Counted from the first letter of the stretch, positions 10,431-22,023 are shown. The stretch is DNA of 64,000 nucleotides from Candidozyma auris (GCF_003013715.1 NC_072816.1:496001-560000); one strand, 5' to 3'. The notes: generated by a model from the sequence alone, not told the origin. Program-made: numbers and translations.

Positions 10431-10589
10431 TGCGATTTAGCAAATTCTGTTTAGAAGTAAATACGACAAAACTACGATTACATGGCATGATAAGTATTAT
10501 GATACGTCTATTATGAACCTGATGGAGTTATGCAAATGCTAATAGTGATCAAAGATTAAATAAGGGTTTGCGGCTATAGTCTTTTCATT

Positions 10590-12881
10590 TCAGGCGTAAT
10601 TTAGGTCCTTGATCTGATGTATAATGCTATCAACAAGCTTATCGTATACCTCTTCAGACACCTGCCCTTGACTTTGGCGATGGTGGCGATGGTATCCGTA
10701 ATTGACGGCTGATCGAACAACATCTTTGATGAAGTCTGTGCTAACAGCTTTGGGTTTAAGAAAGTCCGACGCTAGACATTGTTGAACGGTCCAACGCTCA
10801 TGCGGATTCCTTACCAAACACTTTTTCATCAATTCAATGGCACTTTTGGGGACTGGAACGTCACCAAGGCCATTCGCAGGATAGTGAACCTGAACTTGAG
10901 GGTTCATAATAGCCATAATACGTTGCTGTCCAGCATACGAGGCATATGGAGGGCGCCCATAAATCATTTGATAAATGATGCAGCCGCAAGACCATATGTC
11001 TGAGGGTTTTCCAACTTTCCATGTGTTTGCAGCTGAGCCTCTTGACATGTTTAGTGTATGGTTTACCTCAACTAGAGCTTCGGGAGCCATGTAATTTGGC
11101 GTACCAATTTGAGATTCTCTGTAAATATTCGCTGTGTGATCTGGAACAGCATTTGCAATGCCAAAGTCAATTATCTTCATGATGCCTCGGACGAAGAGAA
11201 AGTTTGCTGGCTTCAAATCACTATGAACAATTCCGGCTTCATGAACAGCCTCGACACACTTAAGAACCTCTATTGCATGAAAACGCACAAAGCTCAAGTC
11301 CAAGGCAGTCGCCATAGCTTGTCTCTGTTGCAAGACATGAGCAAGGTCCAACTCACCGCATTCCATAGTCAAGTAAATGGTTCCATCGTTGATTGCATAG
11401 TCATGTAGCTGGACAACCCTTGGTTGATCTCTGAGCTTCGAAAGTAGATCAATTTCACCTTTGAAGCCCTTCACACATGACTCATCGAATTGGTCAAATG
11501 CAACCTTTTTGATAGCATATGTCTTTTTGCTAGTGAGTGATCTGACCTTATAGACTTTTGAGGTCCCGCCTCTGCCTATAAGTTCAAGTTTCTCATACTG
11601 TGAGTTGTTGACATGGATAATTTTCTTTCTCTTGCCATCTTCGACCATTCCACTAGAGCCTGAAGCCAGTGAATCCGGAGCACGGTCAATGTTTTGATTA
11701 CCAACTTGGTAATGTGGAAACTTTGCCGGGAGAGGTTGTTGTGGTGTAACAAATGATGATCTCGGGGGCGGAGGTGTTGGATTTGGTATGCTTGAAACTT
11801 TTGGTATTTTTGGTTTTCTGAACACATCAGCCTCAGCTTCACTGTTGATCTTGCTGGGAGACACTTTGGCCAAGGGCTGCCGCCAGGGTCTATGAGATGG
11901 ACCACGACTAGATGGTCTTTCGGAAGGTTGCTTGTCGACAAAAACTTGGAAAGGAGACGCTGCCTTTGAGGGTGCATCATTGATCACAGGTTTCACAAAT
12001 GGAGGCGGCAGATTCTTACTCGAAATGAGGGGTGGGCTAATGCGACTGATATCTCCAGAGTTATTTCGAAGCTTCTCTAATGATTTAAAAAATGTGGACT
12101 CATTGGAAATGACTCTTTTAGGCGACGCCCTCCCGCTCTTGTTATGAAGGGCATGTAGCAGCGGTGGCGTCTTGAAAGCATTCATCAATTCTTGCGAAGC
12201 TTCTGGCTTCAGAAGTATCATTGGATCACCGTTACGCTCTGCCTCGGGCGAGGATCCCAGTTTTTGAGAAGGGGAGACCTCTGATGCACGTTTTGGTGGG
12301 CCAAGGCTAGCAAAGCGTCTGGCAAAACGAGATCTTTTGGTGAAGCCTGTGAAGGACAGGCGACTCAAGGCTGCAGTAGCTTGTGAGCCGCCAGGAGTGG
12401 TGGCACTCGTGTGCAGCGACTTGGCACTGGGATCATTGGAGCCTTCCATTAGATCATCATTTTCTTCCGTATGCATGTTGGTGGAGCTGAATGAGTGCCC
12501 GCTTAAATTCCCACTGTAGTTGTTGCAGCTGACGTTATGGCTCGAGTTGTTGGCAGCGCTGGTGTTAAATCTTTCATTAGCAGAGAATGATTGGGAACCG
12601 TAGCTCTTGTTGTGGGTATCGTTATAATTGCTATACGAATCGCGCAGTGATGAGTCTTTGAAGTGCACCGAAAGAGAGTTTCGTAGACTTGCTCGTAGGG
12701 CTTGGTTTTCTCCTATTTCAACAGTCTTCAACCCGCTTTTGTTGTTGTCATCCTCCGAACGGTTGTCACTGAGCAGAGCGATTCCGTATGCGCTTAATGG
12801 CGGGGGTAGAAATGTGTTGTCGTCGTCTTGCATCCGTCTCTTGACAGAATACGGAGCTTCTGAAGAAAGTTGAAGCGACAT
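10590..12881 (-). CDS. MPS1: Dual-specificity spindle checkpoint kinase Mps1
   Basis: A 763-residue protein with a long Ser/Pro-rich disordered N-terminal half (about 1-420) and a C-terminal kinase domain (about 430-715). Kinase landmarks are the glycine loop IGRGGTSKVYKV, the AIKK lysine, HSDLKPANF (about 552-560), DFGIAN, and IGTPNYMAPEAL. The MECGELDL hinge and FDQFDESCVKGFKGEI are characteristic of Mps1/TTK. Its roles in yeast are kinetochore signalling in the spindle checkpoint and spindle pole body duplication. The ATG at 12881 gives the full N-terminal tail. A TGGTTGCAAAT variant motif lies about 330 bases upstream. Confidence 0.93.
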   Translation of the reverse strand: MSLQLSSEAPYSVKRRMQDDDNTFLPPPLSAYGIALLSDNRSEDDNNKSGLKTVEIGENQALRASLRNSLSVHFKDSSLRDSYSNYNDTHNKSYGSQSFSANERFNTSAANNSSHNVSCNNYSGNLSGHSFSSTNMHTEENDDLMEGSNDPSAKSLHTSATTPGGSQATAALSRLSFTGFTKRSRFARRFASLGPPKRASEVSPSQKLGSSPEAERNGDPMILLKPEASQELMNAFKTPPLLHALHNKSGRASPKRVISNESTFFKSLEKLRNNSGDISRISPPLISSKNLPPPFVKPVINDAPSKAASPFQVFVDKQPSERPSSRGPSHRPWRQPLAKVSPSKINSEAEADVFRKPKIPKVSSIPNPTPPPPRSSFVTPQQPLPAKFPHYQVGNQNIDRAPDSLASGSSGMVEDGKRKKIIHVNNSQYEKLELIGRGGTSKVYKVRSLTSKKTYAIKKVAFDQFDESCVKGFKGEIDLLSKLRDQPRVVQLHDYAINDGTIYLTMECGELDLAHVLQQRQAMATALDLSFVRFHAIEVLKCVEAVHEAGIVHSDLKPANFLFVRGIMKIIDFGIANAVPDHTANIYRESQIGTPNYMAPEALVEVNHTLNMSRGSAANTWKVGKPSDIWSCGCIIYQMIYGRPPYASYAGQQRIMAIMNPQVQVHYPANGLGDVPVPKSAIELMKKCLVRNPHERWTVQQCLASDFLKPKAVSTDFIKDVVRSAVNYGYHRHHRQSQGQVSEEVYDKLVDSIIHQIKDLNYA

Positions 12882-14206
12882 TGGCAGTTCATGGGCCAGC
12901 AGCGCGCTACCGGGATTCCTTGGAAGGATTGTTTGTGTTTGAGTCTTGGGTAGGTTTTGATGTTGTTTGTTAGCGCGACTGTTTGTGTGTTTAGATAGTG
13001 GGACACAGGTGCAGTACGAAACCGCTCAAAGCTACTTGACATAGACAAGTCGAGATAAAGTGAAAATAAAATAATCTCAGTTCTTTTTGTCTTGATATTC
13101 ATGGGAAAACTTCACAGTCTCGATGGTTGGATGAGTAAGAGAAGCTTTGGCTGCGTCCGGTATTGCGATTCCTCTACAAGGTTGGTCGCAATACTTGTAT
13201 CAAGTTGAACGCAATGGTTGCAAATAAATTCGTACTCTCCGAAAATCTCCTGGAATAAAAAAAATTCATTTTCATTGCTAGACTTCTTGTACTACGAAGT
13301 TCGATTTTATTTTCAAAGGATTGCCTCCTCTTCGTACTATAAATGTTACTGTCCTTTGGTTTAGTATACTTCTCCATTTACGAATTTTGTTCTTCAACGA
13401 CTTCAGAAGCTCAATTCGCACAAATTGCAAGGTCCTTTCATTCACTATGTAGACTGTCGTCTCGTAAAATCAAATATAAACATCGGATGCAGCTTACATG
13501 TCTCGTTCCGAAAGAACCTACCCTATTTAGAATTAGCACGAGAAGGTATTTTTAATTTTTTATTTAAGTTCCCTTTAACACCTTACCTTGTCGTTATCGA
13601 GGGCAGCGCTTATGAATAATCTCACACTGTTGACATTGATGCCACAGATTTTCCTCCAAAGCTCTCTTAGGTATTGTTAACTATCAGACAACACGATTCG
13701 AGCCTTGAAATTCGAAAGATTTGAAACCTTCTAATCACCTGCTCAGAAAAGAGCCTAAGGTAAACTGCTTAGGGTAGATTCGATGTGCACTGGTAACAAT
13801 CAATTGCTGCCAGTGGCACGATCTTTGAAGAGATGGCACCAAGATTTGTCATCTAAAGCTTCTTCCATCAGTGTAGAATTGATTTATTGATTCGTTCATT
13901 AAGGACGCCTTATGCTTAGTAATGACGAGCATTTTGCAGCCATTCTGTACGTTCGCAAAAGTGTCGCCTAGTATGAGCGAACACACAAATACTCAATACA
14001 GAAAACCTTTAAAGCTCATACTCGCACTCTTCAAGATTCAAATAGTACAAAAACTTTCTTTGAAACCATATATCAATCTCTGCTTTGTGTAACCTCTACA
14101 CCTCTATGTGACTACCACCACAGTGCGAAGGTGAAAAACACGCACATGGACATCGCTAGATCTCAGTAGCGCCAACATCCGGTTTCTTTCTCATATAGCC
14201 CGAAGA
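12882..14206. other. 1.3 kb divergent promoter region MPS1 / M16 protease
   Basis: No coding frame is apparent. The recurrent motif occurs as complement near 13932-13943 and as a TGGTTGCAAAT variant near 13208, each about 270-330 bases from a flanking start codon. A GATTCGAGC sequence near 13694 resembles a tRNA B-box but has no pairing T-stem. Confidence 0.5.
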
Positions 14207-17200
14207 ATGAGCTCCACCTTTGCTCTTCAGACCAGCTTCGACGTAGAATACGCCCCGGCAAGCATCAAGAAATGGCGCTCGACGAGAACTGGCTTGCAGC
14301 TCACTTATGTGAATCAGCCGTCTCCCATGGTGAATGGCTACTTCGCTGTGGCCACGGAGATCCCCGACGATTCAGGCTGCCCTCATACATTGGAGCATTT
14401 GGTGTTTATGGGCTCAAAAAAGTACCCTTATAAGGGTTTGCTCGATAGCTTGGGCCAGAGATTCTTCTCTTTCACCAACGCATGGACTGCCATCGATAGA
14501 ACAGTGTACACATTGACCACCGCAGGGTGGGAAGGTTTCCAGAAGCTTTTACCAATTTATTTGGATCACATTTTCAATTCGATTATCAACGACGAAGCGT
14601 GCCTTACGGAAGTGTATCACATTGACGGCAAGGGCAAGGAGAAGGGTGTTGTATTCAGCGAAATGCAAGGCATCGAGTCCCAATCGTGGTTTGTGCTCTA
14701 CCTCGAATACTATCGCTCATTGTACGCTAAGGATTCGGGATACTCTTCAGAAACTGGTGGTCTTATGTCGGAATTGCGTCACTTGAGATGGGACCAGATT
14801 AGAGATTTCCACAAGGCCATGTATAGACCAGATAACGTCGGTGTCATCATCACAGGCTCAGTAGACGAAATCGAACTTCTAAGGACCATGGAAGAGTTTG
14901 ACTCTGCCCTCCCGTCTTTACCAGAGACCCCAAATAAGAGACCTTGGGTGGATTCCAAAGTCGACCTTCCGCTCTCTGAACCCATTATAAAAGAAGTTCG
15001 TTTCCCAGATGATGACGAGTCAATGGGTGAGCTTTTAATAGGGTGGATCGGGCCGCCAGCAAACGATACTCTCTCAGTTCTTGCTTTGGATATGGTGGGA
15101 TGCTACTTGGCAGAGTCGCCTATCTCATTGCTCAACAAGCATTTGGTGGAGGTTGAAAACCCCTACGCTACCGACATTGATGTCATAACTGATGACTTCA
15201 TCCGTATTGGAACTAACTTCTACTTGAGTGGCATCCCGGTGACAGAATTGTACGACGTTGATAAGAAAATTAAAGAATTGATAGATAGCATCACCAAAGA
15301 AGAAAACTTCGATCTCGGCTATATGAAGCAGATTGTTGCACAACAGAGAATCAAGTTCATTTCCAAGACTGAAGGCTCGCCTTTGACTTTCTCCAACGTC
15401 GCTATACTGGAGATGGTCTACGGCAAACATGATGGCTCTGACTTGAGCAAGTGGACCAAAAGCTTGAAGGAACAGGACGAATTGGCTAGTTGGACGGCGA
15501 AACAGTGGTGTGATTTGATCAAAACCCACTTTGTCGACAGCAAGCCTGTCACAATTATTGGAAAGCCGTCATGTCAAGCCAACAAGGAGCACAAAGCCGC
15601 AAACCGGAAGCGCATTAAGGAAATAAGAGAGCACTATGGCCAAAATGGTTTAGAGGAACTCGGCAGTAAGCTTGAAGAAGCTCAAACCAAGAACGATGCA
15701 CCAATTCCCGACGAGGTGCTCACCAAATTTGGTAAACCAGATGCAGCAAAGATTAACTTCATTGAGACAGATTCATACAGAGCTGGCAGTAATAACTCTG
15801 CCTTAGACTTTTACAAGAATGATGGAGAATTCTTCGAAGTCATCAAGAAAGATACCCCCGAGGGCTTCCCCTTGTACATACACCTTGAAGACTACAAATC
15901 TCAATTCGTTACTGCGCAGTTGGTCTTTTCCTCGGAAGTTGTTCCCCCAGAGCTCTTGAGGTATTTCTCTATCATAGAGGATATCTTTTCTGTGTCGATT
16001 AAAAAAGCCGACGGGACCTATATTCCCTACGAAGAGGTAATTTCAGGGTTGAACAACGATTTCTTGGAGTTCGACTTAGATAATGGTTTTGATAGCCAAT
16101 TTGTCGAGCTTATCACTGTTACTGTCAAATTCGAAGTTGGAAAGTACCACAAGGCGATTGATTGGTTGATCAATGTGTTAAAGTACTCCTACTTTGAAGA
16201 GTCAAGAGTAAGGGTCATTGTTGAAAAGTTGATCAACTCTCTTCCTGACAAGAAAAGAAACGACGAGTTGATGATGTACTCATCCCAATACCGTACGGTT
16301 TATAATGAGGCATCCCTCAGAAAGGCGCAAGACTCAATCTATACCGAAAACTTCTACAGGGAATTGATGCAGAAGATTGACGATGGAAAGTTCTCTGAGA
16401 TCGCTGCCGACATCAACATCATTAAGGAGAAGCTCTTCAATGTGAAGAACGTGAAATTGTTTTTGACTGGCGGGTGCTCGAAGCTTTCAAAACCTGTCTC
16501 ATCATGGTCAAAGTTCGCTAAGGAATTTAGTGGCCCAGACCTAGAGAGAAACCTTAACCTCGATAGGATCCCAAGATCGTTTCAGTTTAAATCCGAAATT
16601 GGTCAGCGCTGTTCTGGTCACGCCTTTTTGGTAACTACTCCTGCGAGTGATACCACTCATTTGATTTCAATGACACCAATTCCTACAAATTATTCTGACA
16701 TTGATATCGCCAGAATTGCATTGGCCAGTGAAATCTTAACGGCAATGGAAGGTCCCTTGTGGAGAGGAGTCAGGGGATCTGGTCTTGCCTACGATGCGGC
16801 CATAAGGAGAATGGTTGAGTCAGGATTTTTGACGTTTGTTGTCTACAGAGGAGCTGATGCTCAACAAGCATGGGAAGCTACAAAAAAAATTGTGCACGAC
16901 TATGCGTTTGAAAAAGCCAACATTGATAATATTGCCATTGATAATGCTATTGCCGGTATCGTCAACTCTCTTGTGAAGGTGGAGTCTAACAATCATGACG
17001 CTGCTGTCAACAAGGTGATTGACAACATTTTCAAAAAGAGAGGACCAAACTATGCACGGTCTTTCTTGAAAACCCTCAATACCATTACGAAGGATGACCT
17101 TGTCCTCACTTTGAAAAAGTATTTCGTTCCACTTTTTGAACCTAAACATTCTCTCATTTTCTCGTGCCTCCCAACGACAACAGCGCCAGGATTTCAGGAG

Positions 17201-17332
17201 TTCTTGGAAAAGACTGGATATGAGGTTGCTTTGGAAGAGATCAATGCTTCTGTTGATGGCGCTGAAAAAGAATGCGAGAGCTCGGTGAATGAATTTGAAG
17301 ATTCACTGGGATCAGATTCAGATGATGATTAG
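14207..17332 (+). CDS. SDD3: M16-family zinc metalloprotease, SDD3/YOL098C-like
   Basis: A 1041-residue protein, very close to S. cerevisiae YOL098C/Sdd3 (about 1037). It carries the inverted zinc motif HTLEH (residues 60-64), expected for M16 enzymes, with the downstream zinc-ligand glutamate in GVVFSEMQG (about 150). The rest fits the four M16 half-domains, including the RGSGLAYDA segment common in the C-terminal half. The C terminus is acidic and serine-rich. Family knowledge gives a cytosolic peptide-degrading clamshell protease; the native substrate is not known. No signal peptide or membrane segment is visible. The gene ends 76 bases from the convergent mannosyltransferase gene. Confidence 0.87.
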   Translation: MSSTFALQTSFDVEYAPASIKKWRSTRTGLQLTYVNQPSPMVNGYFAVATEIPDDSGCPHTLEHLVFMGSKKYPYKGLLDSLGQRFFSFTNAWTAIDRTVYTLTTAGWEGFQKLLPIYLDHIFNSIINDEACLTEVYHIDGKGKEKGVVFSEMQGIESQSWFVLYLEYYRSLYAKDSGYSSETGGLMSELRHLRWDQIRDFHKAMYRPDNVGVIITGSVDEIELLRTMEEFDSALPSLPETPNKRPWVDSKVDLPLSEPIIKEVRFPDDDESMGELLIGWIGPPANDTLSVLALDMVGCYLAESPISLLNKHLVEVENPYATDIDVITDDFIRIGTNFYLSGIPVTELYDVDKKIKELIDSITKEENFDLGYMKQIVAQQRIKFISKTEGSPLTFSNVAILEMVYGKHDGSDLSKWTKSLKEQDELASWTAKQWCDLIKTHFVDSKPVTIIGKPSCQANKEHKAANRKRIKEIREHYGQNGLEELGSKLEEAQTKNDAPIPDEVLTKFGKPDAAKINFIETDSYRAGSNNSALDFYKNDGEFFEVIKKDTPEGFPLYIHLEDYKSQFVTAQLVFSSEVVPPELLRYFSIIEDIFSVSIKKADGTYIPYEEVISGLNNDFLEFDLDNGFDSQFVELITVTVKFEVGKYHKAIDWLINVLKYSYFEESRVRVIVEKLINSLPDKKRNDELMMYSSQYRTVYNEASLRKAQDSIYTENFYRELMQKIDDGKFSEIAADINIIKEKLFNVKNVKLFLTGGCSKLSKPVSSWSKFAKEFSGPDLERNLNLDRIPRSFQFKSEIGQRCSGHAFLVTTPASDTTHLISMTPIPTNYSDIDIARIALASEILTAMEGPLWRGVRGSGLAYDAAIRRMVESGFLTFVVYRGADAQQAWEATKKIVHDYAFEKANIDNIAIDNAIAGIVNSLVKVESNNHDAAVNKVIDNIFKKRGPNYARSFLKTLNTITKDDLVLTLKKYFVPLFEPKHSLIFSCLPTTTAPGFQEFLEKTGYEVALEEINASVDGAEKECESSVNEFEDSLGSDSDDD

Positions 17333-17408
17333 AAACCAAATTTATAGACCACTTATATAGTACATTGTATTATTCGTTTTTTTATCGAATCGTATGCTAA
17401 AGAAGATT

Positions 17409-19496
17409 TCAAAAATTAACTACAATATTTTTGAACTCATGAGCTTTAGGATCTTTCGAATCTTTTTCCAAAAACTTGACATAGTCGGAAACTGCTTGAC
17501 ACACTTTAGTCTGGTCTCGCTTGACCGAGTCCCACCAAGCTGGACTGCTGAGACCCCTGCAAGCAGCCCATCGAGATATCAAGTTGAATCGGAGCTCCCA
17601 GTCGGTCTTGCCGAAGTGATCCGTATACCTGCCCGGTAGACCGAGGTTTCTTTGTTGGAAGCAATCGAAGTATCCCTTTGGATCCGTCTCCAACACAGGG
17701 TTTATCTTCGGTCTATGAACATGAAGGAACATTACCTCTGGTAATGGAGGTAGGTCCTGACCCATTTCATTTTGAAACTCTTCTAGGAGTCCCCTGGTGT
17801 GGTCATTGTTCTGATCGAATAACAACCGAAGATCTTTGCCCTTTTTAGCAAGGAACTTCTTCCATTCTTTCACAAAGCCCGCTGAGGTGAGAGGGTCGTA
17901 TTGTACAATGGTTGTCTCCTGGAAGCGGCCACTTTTCTCGTCAAATCCTGCCAACCACGTAGATCTGTCAACCACGTGGTATGGCTCATTGAAAACATGA
18001 AGAGCAGGAACGAACGTGTCCCTGTCACCCTCACCAGGACTTCCCTGGTAAAACATTCTCCAGTAGTGAGATGCACCATAAACGTTATAGTAGAGAGACA
18101 AGTACAATGCTCTGAAGTGTTCACGCTTCGAGAATACCATCTGCCCAGTCTCAGTGGAAACGGCGCTCGGAAGACCCTCACGATCGTGGAAATGCACTGA
18201 GCCAGGATTTCTCGAGAAATAATCCTTGCCATCTTCATCGTTCGGGATACCGTATCTTCTAACAGGCATGCCTGGCAGAATTCTGGCAATGTTGTAGTAA
18301 GTAGGCGAGATGGTTCTTTGCCAAAGATCGGGCCAGAGGAGGAATTTGGTGCTCAAGTATTGGGGAGTCAGCAACAACTTATCTGGATTACTGAGAGGCA
18401 AGTTGTCAGCATCGATGGCAATAACGTTTTCGAAGGAGGTGACGAGAAGGCCGAGAATTTTGAGCTGAAACTTAGTCAACTTTAATTTTGTCAACATTTC
18501 GTTACCAATTTCGTTTTCAATCACCACGCAGCGGGCGTTGAAGGTATTTTCAAGGGTAGAGCACAACTGAGCGTCGTACTCCTCTTGCGTATTGATCATG
18601 ACCTCAATCGGAAGCTTGGAGCCCGTTTCTCTTATCTGAGCGATTGTGACAAAGGCGCCGGCAAAGTAGGCGCCACCAGAGCTGAGGACAATGCCGTCGC
18701 CGCTGAAGATATGAGAAGGGGGATAACTCAACAACCGAAGCAGATTGACGAGGTTATCGTGATTTTTCTGGAAGTCGTGAAACCTTTCACTGCTGAACTT
18801 GACGATGTCGAGCTTATTTCTATCGTAGATGACAGGACTGGTGACCCAAGCACAGTACTTGAGGTCATCACCGAGCTCTTCTTTGGTCAAAGGCCCCATG
18901 TTTGGAGCGTTCTTTACAATCAAGTCCTCTAGGACAAAGCGGAAGTACTCTTTTCGGGACATGCTCTTTTCGAGTTTCTCACGGACCTTGGATTTGAGCT
19001 CCAGGGACGAGTCGACGCCCAAAGCAGCATCGACCGCGGCGAAGATCTCGAACTCCTTGAACTGATCCTTGTTCTCCTCATAGTATTTGCCCTGCAAGCT
19101 CTGGAAGAGATCGTAGTGCTTGTTTTTCAAGGTGTAGTACGACTGAGTAAAGTCTCTGTCCAACTGCTTCTGAAGCTGGCGGATCATGTTTTGCTCATGC
19201 TCCTTCTTGACCTTCTGGCGGAGCTCCTCGAGAAACTGCTGCTCGTGGGCTTTGGCTAGATCTGCCTTGATCTGGTCAAGCACCGTCTCCTTGTGGGCCT
19301 CCAACAAGCCCTTGCGCAAGGACTCAGTGTACTCATTCGAGGTGAGCGCGTCGAGCCCCAGTTCGAGCCCAGCGTCGGCAGCGTTGGTATAGACGTTGGA
19401 GTCCGATCTGCTGAAGATGGCGATGTTCAAGAGAATCACCACGGCCACAGCGGCCGCCACGCTGACTCTCAGTGCAGCGAGTCTTCCTAACAGCAT
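17409..19496 (-). CDS. Golgi alpha-1,2-mannosyltransferase, MNN2/MNN5 family
   Basis: This 695-residue type II membrane protein has a short cytosolic end, one transmembrane anchor (about 11-29, VAAAVAVVILLNIAIF), a charged coiled-coil stem (about 60-150) and a lumenal catalytic domain. GIVLSSGGAYFAGAFVTIAQIR and the metal-binding region FENVIAIDADNLPL are typical of the MNN2/MNN5 (GT71) family, which adds alpha-1,2-mannose branches to the N-glycan outer chain. Candida species have several paralogues, so I do not choose one symbol. It is convergent with the M16 protease gene and has a long upstream region. Confidence 0.88.
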   Translation of the reverse strand: MLLGRLAALRVSVAAAVAVVILLNIAIFSRSDSNVYTNAADAGLELGLDALTSNEYTESLRKGLLEAHKETVLDQIKADLAKAHEQQFLEELRQKVKKEHEQNMIRQLQKQLDRDFTQSYYTLKNKHYDLFQSLQGKYYEENKDQFKEFEIFAAVDAALGVDSSLELKSKVREKLEKSMSRKEYFRFVLEDLIVKNAPNMGPLTKEELGDDLKYCAWVTSPVIYDRNKLDIVKFSSERFHDFQKNHDNLVNLLRLLSYPPSHIFSGDGIVLSSGGAYFAGAFVTIAQIRETGSKLPIEVMINTQEEYDAQLCSTLENTFNARCVVIENEIGNEMLTKLKLTKFQLKILGLLVTSFENVIAIDADNLPLSNPDKLLLTPQYLSTKFLLWPDLWQRTISPTYYNIARILPGMPVRRYGIPNDEDGKDYFSRNPGSVHFHDREGLPSAVSTETGQMVFSKREHFRALYLSLYYNVYGASHYWRMFYQGSPGEGDRDTFVPALHVFNEPYHVVDRSTWLAGFDEKSGRFQETTIVQYDPLTSAGFVKEWKKFLAKKGKDLRLLFDQNNDHTRGLLEEFQNEMGQDLPPLPEVMFLHVHRPKINPVLETDPKGYFDCFQQRNLGLPGRYTDHFGKTDWELRFNLISRWAACRGLSSPAWWDSVKRDQTKVCQAVSDYVKFLEKDSKDPKAHEFKNIVVNF

Positions 19497-22023
19497 CGAT
19501 AGTGCAGATGGGTTTGGGAATTAGCGAGTGGATGCAACTTTCTAAGAAGGCGAAAAAGCGATGAATGTGGGGGGTTGTTGGAGGGAGCTGAAACTTAGCA
19601 CAGCTGTAGTGAAAGGGCAGGGATCAAGGTTATTAGGAAGACGCAAGGGGATGATACGGCAGTGTGGTTGGGGCGAGGCGGCAGGAACATATATACAAGG
19701 AGAGGTGAGGCGAGTACGGGAAATTAATTCTACACCTGATAAGAAAGAGAGATAGAAGGAGAGCAAAGCCAGCAGAAGAAGAGCTGAATTTAAGTTTAAA
19801 GGATAATTCAAGGATATTGTATCTTGGCTGGACGTGGTAAATTTCATTGCCAACTTGGCTTGCTAAAAATTAGGTTTTTTCTTTTCTTTTAGGTTCTTCT
19901 TGCAGAGCTAGTTTGCATTTTGCACCAAGGCGATGCTGCGGTGGGAGAGGCTAAAAAACACCGTTTTCGCATCGATTTCCTGTAGATGCTGGCCCAATTT
20001 ATTTTTGCCTGGTGTTTTTGTGTGCGTTTTTTTTTCTTCGGGCGTTCCTTCAGATCGCAGTTGCTTTTTGTGTAAGGGTTTTTTTGCTCATTTTAACACT
20101 TGTGCCAGCCTCACGTAATCTGCTGAGACAACAAAGGCAATGGAATGAGTAGCAAGGGTATCTCGCCGTTACGCTCGGAACACCCGAGACGCCCGAAACG
20201 CCCAGATGGGAGGCTTGAAACCCGTACACCTACAAAGTTACTTTTCAGTATCTGCCCCTGAGGCACAGAAGGCTATTTCGAGGGATAAATGTGGTATTGC
20301 TGGGTGGGAAGCCACACGGCAGGGAGCGGCGCGTCACGTGACATTATCAGTGTAGGGGCACGTGAGCCCTTTCTTCCCCAGCCAGAAGTCCCCGATCCAA
20401 GCATTGTTCACGACAAACTGGGCATTCACGCTTGAGAATGGCTTTATTGATTCTTCCCCAGAGATCGTGCTATGTTATCAGTGTTTTGGTATGCGCAGAT
20501 CAACACATTCATAGAGCCCGTTTGCAGCCGCTCTAGGACCTGCGTGTCAAGGTTCCAGCGGGACCCACACAGCCGAGACCCATTACTGAAGTGAGCTCTC
20601 TTCGTGGGCGAATTGCCAACGTAACTATTCTATCAGATATTCTATGTTTCCAAGGAGGGCTTTAGTAGTGTGGTTTTTGTAGGTTTCCTCAAACGGGCAC
20701 AGTATCGCCGGACTGGGTGCAACCAGAAGGCCATCATGTAGCATTGAGATATGAACCAATTGATAAGGCAGGTTGTGAGGCAAAAGTTAAAAGATTTTCA
20801 AAAAGAGGCATCGATAAGCAGATTGGTGTGAGTAGTTGTTCGAAAGGTACTTGGAGAGGCAGTGAAACATAGTCAGAAGGCCGACACAGTCAGTGGGACA
20901 TATTGAGAAAGATAAGAGTAGATTGGAAATTTCAGAGATGAGCAACTCTTTGATCAAGTTTCTGCTTAGCGATACTCTTGCTGTCCACTACCGCAACGTG
21001 TCTAATTCACAGCTACTCCGCTGAAAAGGGGCACGCTGCAATATAAGTGCCGTGACGTGATAAGGTTGCAGTTGGAGAAAGTATTCACGAGCATCGATCT
21101 TGCCTGCTTCAGTACACAAAAAGGAAAGCCAGTGCAACTACGTGCCATTGAAATTGATTACTGATATGAAATGACATGAACATGAGCAAATCAATTTTGT
21201 GGAAAGTATCGCGGTTGTCATTCTGACCTAGGTTGGTGACTGGCATTTGGTGATGGCTGTGGGAGTCTCGGGGCGTCTGGCTGTTACCACGATAGGCAGT
21301 GGCGCTGGGGCTTTGAGAAATAGGCTTGTTCTTCCCACTCTGGAATGGTGTTTACCTCTTGAAGCCTGTGATTAAAAGTGCTCCATGGCATTGGCGTTTT
21401 CTGGGATGGAACCTCTTCGGTGCTACACCTGCTGTCATAGTGATGATTATGTGCTAGGTTATAATTTCAAGGTGGATCGAAGTGGATAGTCAAAGTGGTG
21501 AGTTGGATCGTTGTAGTAGCTGTAAGCAAAAAAAAAAAAAATTTACTACTGGGCTGGTTAATGACCGTTCGGTGGCCAGGGAATTGAACATTTTCGCAGC
21601 CGTTTCTTCACCACCCTTACAGTAATGACTGTAACCGGAATCCAGTTTTTGCGCCAATTATTCGGAAAATCGGAATCTCCTCAATCAAAATTCCTCATAA
21701 AGACACTTTTACGAAATTCAGCGTGTTTGTTCTACTGCCTGGTGATGATGCTTACGCTTTGTCGTTTTCTGGTGATCGCTCACTTAGAAAAGTACCCACA
21801 CAAGACAAGCATAAAACCGTCAAAACCCATCACACTGGGTTATTACCACACCCGTCATCAAAGCTCGATCTCTCATCTCCTTCCCCTGTAAAATCTCCCC
21901 ACTGATTGCCTTATCTTTTCCCATGGCATCACGTGCGCTGACTAACAATACCGTTACGCTTGCCTCCATTTTGCAACAGTGCCATCAACCTCCACCAACG
22001 AGTATCCAAACCCCCTAGATTAT
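19497..22023. other. 2.5 kb ORF-free promoter region between divergent genes
   Basis: No credible gene is seen; open frames of 60-100 codons lack coding character. It has two CACGTG boxes 24 bases apart (20335-20340, 20359-20364), a third at about 21931, a poly-A tract near 21527-21540, short imperfect repeats of ACGCCCGA near 20190-20205, and one recurrent motif copy (complement) near 21590-21602. Part of this long region could be a non-coding RNA. Confidence 0.45.
20335..20364. promoter_or_regulatory. Paired CACGTG boxes
   Basis: Two CACGTG palindromes (20335-20340 and 20359-20364) with 24-base start-to-start spacing, flanked by TCACGTGA and GCACGTGA contexts. These are classic sites for bHLH factors such as Cbf1 (preferring TCACGTG) in yeasts. 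They lie 0.8 kb upstream of the mannosyltransferase gene and 1.7 kb upstream of the UFD1-like gene. Confidence 0.5.

Noticed and set aside
13685..13720. Possible tRNA B-box GATTCGAGCC
   Set aside because: The flanking bases do not form a T-stem and no anticodon arm is present.
19542..19853. 103-codon minus-strand frame upstream of the mannosyltransferase
   Set aside because: No homology and no conserved composition; it lies in promoter DNA.
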